Of a DNA stretch of 6,292 nucleotides, positions 1 through 4,898 are shown piece after piece. This DNA comes from Verrucomicrobiaceae bacterium (lineage in GTDB: Bacteria; Verrucomicrobiota; Verrucomicrobiia; Verrucomicrobiales; Verrucomicrobiaceae), in assembly GCA_947463285.1 (NCBI GenBank), contig CANHTV010000230.1, positions 1 to 6,292 of the forward strand. Reading direction: 5' to 3'. Both the position numbers and the translations under genes were made by a program. Each line of letters opens with the position of its first letter. The stretch's first letter is position 1. The notes under the pieces were generated by a model that worked only from the letters and a program-made list of their open reading frames with translations, did not search any database and was not told the origin of the DNA.

Positions 1-123
1 AGCTTCCTCGAGCGCGTCTTCAACGGCCGCCTCACGCCTTTCGTTGCCGGGATGATGGAGCGTGAAGAAGTCTCGAAAGACGACCTTGCTGCCCTTCGTG
101 AGATGCTGAATCAGGCCGAATAA
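1..123 (+). CDS. BlaI/MecI-family transcriptional repressor, C-terminal fragment
   Basis: This is the last 40 codons and stop of a gene that enters from the left edge. The peptide begins SFLERVFNGRLTPFV and ends in a helix with the pattern VSKDDLAALREMLNQAE. This matches the C-terminal dimerisation region of BlaI/MecI/CopY-type winged-helix repressors, where a 'F-hydrophobic-x-x-hydrophobic-F-x-G' stretch is followed by an 'LS-x-[DE][ED]L-x-x-L-[RK]-x-hydrophobic-L' helix. Such repressors bind operator dyads as dimers and are inactivated after a membrane M56 peptidase is triggered. The M56 gene starts 26 bases downstream in the same direction, as expected for a co-transcribed repressor-sensor pair. 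The DNA-binding half lies outside the window, so the operator and targets cannot be judged. The family call rests on this C-terminus plus the neighbour. Confidence 0.78.
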   Translation, partial: SFLERVFNGRLTPFVAGMMEREEVSKDDLAALREMLNQAE

Positions 124-149
124 AACTCAAAAAGTAATCTGCCACATCC

Positions 150-1289
150 ATGAATGCCGACGATCGCCAACTCGCATCCCTCCTTGCCCATTTCTCATCC
201 ATGGTTCGCGTCTCCGCTCCGCAGATCGTCCTCACCGCCCCCGGCACCACGCCCGCCGTCGTCGGCATTCGCCAGCCGCAGATCCTCCTCCCGGATGACT
301 GGCAGAGCCGTTTTGATCAGCGCAGCCTGCGCCATGTCCTGCTCCACGAGTTGATGCATGTGAAGCAGAGCGACCTCCTCTGGAACTGGGCAGCCACCGC
401 CGTGCAGGCTCTGCATTGGTTCAATCCGCTCGTATGGTTCGTCGTGTCACGCTTCCAGGCCGATCGGGAGCTGCGTTGCGATGCCGGCGCGCTCGCCATT
501 CTCGCGCCTTCCGAGCGGCTCGACTACGGCCACACGCTGCTGCGCATTCAGGAAACCTTCTTCGCACCACCAGCCATCGCAGGGTTGGCTCCGTGCGTGC
601 GTAACCACTCCACCCTCCGCCAACGCATCCTCATGATCGCCACCCCAACCACCCGCCAGCCCCTGATTCAGGCCCTGCTCGTCCTCACGCTCAGCGTGCT
701 GGTCGGCTACTCCTTCACCACCGCCCGCGCCGCCGAAAAAGAAGTCCCGCCAAAAGTTCGCGAAGGCTCCACCACCAAAAAAGATCCGTCGGATCCGTCA
801 GATCAAAAAAAGCCCGCCATGCGTGAAAGTGAGGCGGGCACTCCTGCCCGCCAAGGCGACCGCGAAAGCGGCAAACCCAGCGCCGAACGCGACGGCACCC
901 GCAAACCCGGCCCTCGCGATGGCGAAAAACCGCGCACCGGCTCTCGCGACGGCGAAGGCATGAAAAAAGACGGTGAACGCAATGGCGAAGGCCGCAAGCC
1001 CTCCGCCGAATCCGGCCAAAAGCCCCGCAAAGGCGATGGTGATCGCTCCACCACCGCCTCCGGCGAACTCATCACCCTCAAAGTCATCGACGGCGGCGAA
1101 ACCGTCCTCATCGGCGACGAAAAAGTCCCCATGAATCGCCTCCGCGGCTTCCTCAGCCATTTCCTGCCCGAGCACCCTGGAGCCAAGATCATTGTCTACG
1201 GCGATGCCAACACGCTCAAGGCGCTTCATTACACCGTCGATGCAGTGCGTGATAACGGGAACAAGAACGTGCGCATTGCGGATCAATAA
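150..1289 (+). CDS. M56 (BlaR1-type) zinc metallopeptidase with C-terminal ExbD/TolR-like domain
   Basis: The 379-residue protein has a peptidase domain at about residues 10-165. It carries the zinc motif HELMH (66-70), the downstream ligand region DRELRCD (105-111) and the M56 signature HWFNPLVW (89-96). One membrane helix follows at about 171-190. After it comes a charged, probably disordered linker (about 195-304) rich in Lys, Arg, Gly, Asp and Glu, with repeated RDGE-like units. Residues 305-379 resemble the periplasmic domain of ExbD/TolR: a beta strand (LITLKVI), a short 'hydrophobic-x-G-x-x-V' turn, a helix, a strand (AKIIVYGDA), a helix (VDAVRDNG) and a last strand. In BlaR1 the peptidase faces the cytoplasm and the part after the last helix is the external sensor; here the ExbD-like domain takes that place (inference). 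Family members normally have about three membrane helices before the peptidase domain. They are absent, a stop lies in frame at 135-137, and no clear Shine-Dalgarno precedes the ATG, so a 5' deletion is possible. The peptidase call is firm; the domain fusion is a pattern-based call. Confidence 0.88.
   Translation: MNADDRQLASLLAHFSSMVRVSAPQIVLTAPGTTPAVVGIRQPQILLPDDWQSRFDQRSLRHVLLHELMHVKQSDLLWNWAATAVQALHWFNPLVWFVVSRFQADRELRCDAGALAILAPSERLDYGHTLLRIQETFFAPPAIAGLAPCVRNHSTLRQRILMIATPTTRQPLIQALLVLTLSVLVGYSFTTARAAEKEVPPKVREGSTTKKDPSDPSDQKKPAMRESEAGTPARQGDRESGKPSAERDGTRKPGPRDGEKPRTGSRDGEGMKKDGERNGEGRKPSAESGQKPRKGDGDRSTTASGELITLKVIDGGETVLIGDEKVPMNRLRGFLSHFLPEHPGAKIIVYGDANTLKALHYTVDAVRDNGNKNVRIADQ
783..804 (+). 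repeat. 9-base direct repeat inside the M56 linker
   Basis: The unit GATCCGTCG/A occurs twice in tandem (783-791, 792-800) and is followed by a partial GATC. It is in frame and encodes Asp-Pro-Ser, Asp-Pro-Ser, Asp. It sits at the start of the disordered linker, 29 bases before a strong palindrome. Confidence 0.6.
812..852. repeat. REP-like palindromic element inside the M56 coding sequence
   Basis: A perfect 8-base inverted repeat, GGCGGGCA (833-840) and TGCCCGCC (845-852), is separated by the four bases CTCC. A third arm, GCCCGCC (812-818), lies upstream and is also complementary to the GGCGGGC arm, so two alternative hairpins are possible. The element stays in frame in the linker. Its form resembles dispersed REP-type palindromes of high-GC genomes; whether it is repeated elsewhere in this genome cannot be seen here. 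Confidence 0.5.
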
Positions 1290-1291
1290 GA

Positions 1292-1321
1292 TTGGCGTTT
1301 CTGAACACGAGTTCATTCAAT
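1292..1321 (+). promoter_or_regulatory. Weak candidate sigma-70-type promoter for the lyase gene
   Basis: TTGGCG (1292-1297) and TTCAAT (1316-1321) are separated by 18 bases, each matching four of six consensus positions. It lies in the 59-base gap between the M56 stop and the lyase ATG and would give a leader of about 20 bases. The match is weak, and read-through from the upstream operon is equally possible. Confidence 0.22.
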
Positions 1322-1348
1322 ATCGAGAGATCACTCATCCTCAAGCTC

Positions 1349-2866
1349 ATGAAAAGTGCCCTAATCTTCTTCTCTCTCGTATTCTCCGTTAACGCCACCA
1401 CACCAGGTGAAACAATCTCGGCGCTGAGCAAAGCCGTCGCCTTCTACCACTCGAAAGCGGCAGCCCACGGCGGTTACGTTTACCGCTATAGCGCCGATTT
1501 CACGCTGCGTGAAGCCGAAGGCATCCCCGGCCCCGACACGATCTGGATTCAGCCGCCGGGCACGCCCGCAGTGGGGATGGCGATGCTGGATGCTTACGAG
1601 ACTACGAAGGACGAAAAATGCCTCGCCGCCGCGGTGGAGGCCGCGCGATGTGTTTCGCGCACGCAGCTCGCTTCGGGCGGTTGGGACTACTCGGGCCATT
1701 TCGATGCCAAGGGCCGCGAATCGAAGAATTACTGCCGCAAAACCGATGGCACGGCCATTCCACGCACGCAGACCATCTCGCGCGAAGCTGGCTGGCACAT
1801 GTGGCGTCGTCAGGACAAGAAAAACTACGCCACCTACGACGACGATGTCTCCCAGGCCGCCACGCGCTTGCTCGTGCGGGTCGATCACGTGCTCGGTGGC
1901 AAGGACGCCGAAATCAAAGCCGCTGCGGACTTCGCGCTGCAAACCCTCCTCATGACGCAGTATCCGGCGGGCGGTTGGAGCGCGAATTTCGACGACGCGC
2001 CCACCTTTCCGCCGCCCGTCGAAAAGTATCCCATCAAGCCCGCGAGCTACCCCGCCGACTGGCCGCGCAAGTGGCCGAAGGACTTCACCGGCTGCTACGT
2101 CCTCAACGACAACACCCACGCCACCTTGATGAGCACCCTGCTCCTCGCCTGGCAGCTTCGCGGTGATCCAAAATACCTCGACGCCGCCAAACGTGGCGGC
2201 GATTTCCTCCTGCTCGCGCAGATGCCCGATCCGCAGCCCGCCTGGGCGCAGCAATACAACGCCGACATGCAGCCCGTGTGGAGCCGTCAATTCGAGCCCA
2301 CCGCCATCAGCGGTCGCGAAAGCCAGGCCGCCATGTGGGCGCTGCTGAAGCTCGCCGCCGCCACCGGCGACAAAAAATACCTCGCCCCCGTCGCCAAGGC
2401 CATCACTTACTTCCGCACCGTGCTCCTGCCCGGCAACAAGCTCGCCCGCTTCTACGAACTCAATACCAACAAGCCCCTCTACTTCGAGCGCGGCCCCGGC
2501 GGCAAGGGCTTCGAGCTCACCTACTCCGACGCCAAAGCCTCCTCCAACTACGGCTGGGTCTGGGACAGCGAACTCGACGCCCTCCAAGCCGCCGGCAGCC
2601 AGATCGCCCGTGGCGAGCCCGTCACCTTCCCCCGCACCGAAAAAGAACGCTGGTCCTCCCCACCCACCGACGCCGACATCGCCACCATATTAAAAGAACA
2701 AGCCCCCAACGGCTCCTGGCCCATCACCGACGATGAACGCGGCATCATGCGCGATGCAAACGGCAAAAAAACCAAGCCAGCCGGTGGCGTCATCTACAGC
2801 CTCGACTTCACGCAGAACGTGAAAGCCCTCAGCGCCTGGCTGAAAGCGAAAGGAGGCGTGAAATGA
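1349..2866 (+). CDS. Secreted pectate lyase, PL10 (PelA/Pel-15E-like) family
   Basis: The start at 1349 gives a 505-residue protein with a signal peptide (MKSALIFFSLVFSVNA, likely cut after residue 16). The same frame extends upstream to a TTG at 1292, but that start would bury the signal peptide behind 19 polar residues. The body fits the alpha-helical toroid fold of PL10 pectate lyases, which cleave polygalacturonate by calcium-dependent beta-elimination. Visible signatures are YPAGGW (205-210), a YVLNDNTHATLM segment (250-261, the family's conserved Asn-Asp region), and WAQQYN followed by the RQFEP segment (299-304, 313-317), which corresponds to the family's W-x-Q-[QH]-[YH][DN] and AR-x-[FY]E motifs. 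An extra GGWDYSGHF copy is at 110-118, and the C-terminus repeats NGSWPI. It was probably exported to break down pectin or related uronates. Its stop overlaps the start of the decayed DUF1549 gene. The family call is good; the exact substrate is inferred, and some homologues carry only a generic label. Confidence 0.75.
   Translation: MKSALIFFSLVFSVNATTPGETISALSKAVAFYHSKAAAHGGYVYRYSADFTLREAEGIPGPDTIWIQPPGTPAVGMAMLDAYETTKDEKCLAAAVEAARCVSRTQLASGGWDYSGHFDAKGRESKNYCRKTDGTAIPRTQTISREAGWHMWRRQDKKNYATYDDDVSQAATRLLVRVDHVLGGKDAEIKAAADFALQTLLMTQYPAGGWSANFDDAPTFPPPVEKYPIKPASYPADWPRKWPKDFTGCYVLNDNTHATLMSTLLLAWQLRGDPKYLDAAKRGGDFLLLAQMPDPQPAWAQQYNADMQPVWSRQFEPTAISGRESQAAMWALLKLAAATGDKKYLAPVAKAITYFRTVLLPGNKLARFYELNTNKPLYFERGPGGKGFELTYSDAKASSNYGWVWDSELDALQAAGSQIARGEPVTFPRTEKERWSSPPTDADIATILKEQAPNGSWPITDDERGIMRDANGKKTKPAGGVIYSLDFTQNVKALSAWLKAKGGVK
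2851..2856 (+). promoter_or_regulatory. Strong Shine-Dalgarno sequence for the DUF1549 gene start at 2863
   Basis: AGGAGG lies inside the last codons of the lyase, six bases before an ATG at 2863 that overlaps the lyase stop as ATGA. This fixes the original start of the DUF1549 gene and indicates translational coupling to the lyase. The frame opened by this ATG now ends after seven codons. Confidence 0.7.
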
Positions 2867-3560
2867 ACTCGCTGTCGAATTTCTGATTCTTTTTCTCACC
2901 GGCCTTCTTCCAGCCCAAGCCGCCGAAAAATACGACAACCCCACGCCCTGGTCCTACCAGCGGCTCCAGCGTCCGGCGATCCCCGCCACGAAAGACACCG
3001 CGTGGCCCAAAGACGACCTCGACCGCTTCATCTTGGCTCGTCTCGAAGCAGAAAACCTCCGTCCCATCGGCGACGCCTCGCGGGCAACACTCATCCGCTG
3101 TGCATCCTTCGATCTGCGTGGCCTTCCGCCTTCTCAAACCGAGGTTGAGGCTTTCCTGCGCGATCCTTCACCCGACGACGCCGCCTTCGCGAAGGTCGTG
3201 GACACCTTCCTCCAATCCGAACGCTTCGGTGAGCGCTGGGCGCGGCACTGGCTCGATGTCGTTCGCTACGCCGACAGCGTGGGCCGCGTGTGGAATGCAC
3301 CGTTTTTGTATGCCTCGCGGTATCGCTACTGGGTGATCGGTTCCTTCAACGAAGACAAGCCCTACAACCGCTTCGTCGCCGAGCAGATCGACTTCGTTCG
3401 GCGGACCTTCCTCGGCCTCACACTTGCCTGCGCACGCTGCCACGATCACAAAACAGAGCCCGCGACTACTACGCGTCCGCCGGCATCTTTGACAGCAGTC
3501 GCACGCTCAGCAGCAAGCCGAACCGCAATGACGGCGTCGTCGGTGGTTACGTCAGCCCCG
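2863..3560 (+). pseudogene. DUF1549 (PSD1-family, planctomycete-type) protein remnant
   Basis: The ATG at 2863 gives only MNSLSNF and a stop. One base out of phase (from about 2883) the sequence reads LILFLTGLLPAQA, the rest of a signal peptide, then a DUF1549 domain: WSYQRLQRP, DLDRFILARLE, DLRGLPPSQTEVEAFL, GERWARHWLDVVRYAD, YNRFVAEQI, and FLGLTLACARCHDHK with its CxxCH motif. About 40-60 residues usually present between FVAEQI and FLGLT are absent. After DHKTEP the frame shifts and DYYASAGIF, the normal continuation, appears in another frame from 3464. The second half of such proteins, including the DUF1553 domain, is missing, and the sequence passes into DUF1501. Family members are exported proteins of Planctomycetes and Verrucomicrobia of uncertain function, often next to polysaccharide-degradation genes. 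No heme-cytochrome (PSCyt1) domain precedes it. The boundary at 3560 is approximate. It is a pseudogene unless the shifts are sequence errors. Confidence 0.8.
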
Positions 3561-4529
3561 AGGTACTCGTCGATCTGCCCACCGTGGCGCTGCACATCGG
3601 CACCGAGACGTTTGTGCGCCCTTCGATGGATGCATGGATCGTTTACGGGCTCGGCAGCGAGGCCGAGGACCTGGTTGGCTTTGTCACCATCAATCCCGTG
3701 GCCGACACCGGCGGCGCGATGAACTACGGCTCGGCGTTTTTGCCCGCGAGCTTCCAACGCAGACGCCTCAGCACCACCGGCGGCGGCGTTCCCGATCTCT
3801 CGAATGGCCGACTCAGCGACGCGCAGCAGCGCAAGCAGATCGAATTCATCCAAAAAGCCAATCGCAGGCTCCTCGCGGGCGATCGGGGCAATCCCGAACT
3901 CGAAGGCATCATTCAATGTTACGAGCTCGCCTACAAAATGCAGACCAGCGTGCCCGACGTGCTCGATCTCGATAAAGAGCCGCAGCACATCCGCGACATG
4001 TAGGGCCTGGACGATGCGCAACGGAGCGCTTTGGCACGCAGTGCCTGATGGCCCGCCGCATGGCCGAAAAAGGCATCCGCTTCATCCAGCTCACCAGCAC
4101 CGGCTGGGACCATCATCAGCAGCTCCGCGAAGGCATCACGCGCCAGGCCGGCAGCATCGATAAACCCATCGCAGGCCTCATCGCCGAGCTGAAACAGCGC
4201 GACATGCTCAAGGACACCCTCATCCTCTGGGGCGGCGAATTCGGCCGCGGATCGAGCTACGACAACGAACCCGACAACGGCCGCAGACACAATGGCAGCG
4301 GCTACACCAAGTGGATGGCCGGCGGCGGCGTGAAAGGCGGATTCGCCTACGGCAGCACCAACGCCATGGGCGACAACGGCGAAACCGGCATCATCACCAC
4401 CCACGACCTGCATGCCACAGTCCTCACCTCATGGGAATCAACCACGAACGCCTCACCTACCGCTATTCCAGCCGCAACTTCCGCCTCACCGATGTGCATG
4501 GTGTAGTGGCGAAGGACATCATCGGGTGA
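3561..4529 (+). pseudogene. DUF1501 protein remnant, lacking its N-terminus and broken in three places
   Basis: From about 3590 the frame reads as the middle and end of a DUF1501 protein: RPSMDAWIVYGLGSE, a segment containing FLPASFQ, ELAYKMQTSVPDVLDL and EPQHIRDM. A TAG follows at 4001-4003 where the family has Tyr (the 'ELYGLD' motif). GLDDAQRSA continues, then a one-base loss at the T run near 4029-4032 moves the frame to FGTQCLMARRMAEKGIRF, GWDHHQQL, LILWGGEFGR, RHNGSGYTKWMAGGGVKGG and HDLHATVL. A second one-base loss near 4425 moves it to HLMGINHERLTYRY and RLTDVHGVVAKDIIG, ending at 4529. About the first 130 residues of a normal DUF1501 protein, including its export signal, are missing. 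The family is exported, has an alkaline-phosphatase/sulfatase-like fold, and usually sits directly downstream of a DUF1549/DUF1553 gene. This is consistent with one deletion having removed the space between the two partners. Confidence 0.82.
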
Positions 4530-4570
4530 AGCCTTGGCAGAAGTTCGATTGGCCGGTGCCCAAGATCTGA
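4526..4570 (+). other. Short open tail with coding-like residues, unassigned
   Basis: A GTG at 4526 overlaps the DUF1501 stop as GTGA and opens a 14-codon frame reading VKPWQKFDWPVPKI and a stop at 4568-4570. The residue content, with two Trp and a tidy end, looks like a genuine protein C-terminus, but I do not recognise it. It may be the leftover end of a further deleted gene, a frame-shifted end of the DUF1501 gene, or chance. It runs straight into the A-rich flank of the terminator. Confidence 0.2.
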
Positions 4571-4606
4571 AAAAAGAAAGCGCCCCGGACAAAAGCCGGG
4601 GCGCTT
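4569..4606 (-). terminator. Rho-independent terminator, minus-strand orientation
   Basis: A perfect 11-base-pair stem joins 4578-4588 to 4596-4606 (GCGCCCCGG core) with a seven-base loop. On the minus strand the stem is followed directly by TTTCTTTTTTC (4579-4569), the U-tract needed for termination. On the plus strand only two T follow, so it acts mainly on leftward transcripts. It lies about 290 bases beyond the stop of the minus-strand protein gene, which suggests it ends a separate small transcript lying in between. Confidence 0.85.
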
Positions 4607-4797
4607 AGGTTCCCACGTTGTGCCGTCCGAATCTGAGGGCCTCGTATCCCAAGGGCGACGAGGTGGGGGCCCATGAACAAGGGCGCTGTCTTCCAGTGAA
4701 GGCATGACAAGACATCCCAGGTCACGCGACTCCCGTAGTCATAAAAACGGGCCGGGCCACTAACAGCTCGACAACGAACACTGCAGGAAAGTGAGCG
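4607..4797 (-). ncRNA. Candidate structured small RNA, possibly 6S-like
   Basis: This stretch has no convincing protein gene, ends in a strong intrinsic terminator, and folds on the minus strand. A long bulged closing stem pairs 4771-4776 with 4616-4621 (six pairs), 4768-4770 with 4628-4630, 4764-4766 with 4633-4635 and 4755-4758 with 4638-4641. The upper part holds a hairpin pairing 4709-4714 with 4687-4692, extended by 4716-4718 with 4681-4683 across an internal loop. A smaller hairpin pairs 4640-4645 with 4658-4663 and competes with the innermost closing pairs. A bulged closing stem, an open middle and an apical hairpin in about 190 nucleotides is the general layout of 6S RNA, which binds RNA polymerase holoenzyme. 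I see no diagnostic sequence that proves 6S, and no SRP, tmRNA or RNase P signature. The RNA claim is moderate; the 6S identity is a guess. Confidence 0.42.
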
Positions 4798-4803
4798 GCG
4801 GAC

Positions 4804-4831
4804 ATTCCAAAATGAACCGCCAAAATTTCAA
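4804..4831 (-). promoter_or_regulatory. Candidate promoter for the small RNA
   Basis: On the minus strand TTGAAA (4831-4826) is followed after 16 bases by TGGAAT (4809-4804). The -35 matches four of six positions (TTGACA) and the -10 four of six (TATAAT). Transcription would start near 4797 and run about 190 nucleotides to the terminator stem. The surrounding bases are more AT-rich than the genes on either side. Confidence 0.35.
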
Positions 4832-4860
4832 AGAACACATGAGCTAATGCTTACGAGCCC

Positions 4861-4898
4861 AAGCATACAAAAGGCCAAGCCTTTCAGCAAGTGTGCTT
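4861..4898 (-). terminator. Weaker hairpin terminator at the end of the minus-strand protein gene
   Basis: AAAGGC (4870-4875) and GCCTTT (4879-4884) form a six-pair stem with a three-base loop. An outer stem pairs AAGCATAC (4861-4868) with GTGTGCTT (4891-4898) with one wobble. On the minus strand the inner stem runs into a short T run. It overlaps the TAA stop of the coiled-coil protein gene and could end its transcript before the small RNA. Confidence 0.4.

Noticed and set aside
783..852. CRISPR array or insertion-sequence end
   Set aside because: There are only two or three short units without spacers, no terminal repeats with a transposase, and the reading frame passes through unbroken.
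798..1316. Ala/Gly/Phe-rich minus-strand frame of 172 codons
   Set aside because: It mirrors the charged linker of the M56 protein; its repetitive composition is the complement of that linker.
1292..1348. Upstream TTG start for the lyase gene, adding 19 residues
   Set aside because: It begins three bases after the M56 stop, has no ribosome site, and would bury a clear signal peptide that starts at the ATG at 1349.
1361..2587. Long open frame of 408 codons on the minus strand opposite the lyase
   Set aside because: It is Gly/Val/Ala/Glu-rich shadow coding caused by high GC at third positions; no family motifs are visible and the opposite strand has a signal peptide and PL10 motifs.
3431..3449. 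CxxCH (CARCH) as a cytochrome c gene
   Set aside because: This motif is part of the standard DUF1549 signature with DHK following; no cytochrome fold surrounds it.
2863..4529. Programmed frameshifting or an intact multi-frame gene
   Set aside because: Lesions are of several kinds (one-base losses, an apparent 10-base loss, an in-frame deletion, a large deletion and a nonsense substitution) and there is no slippery site with a downstream structure at each one.
4607..4797. SRP RNA, tmRNA or RNase P RNA
   Set aside because: I found no SRP core (GGAAGG-type motif), no tmRNA CCA end with a tag frame, and no RNase P GAGGAAAGTC-type motif on either strand.
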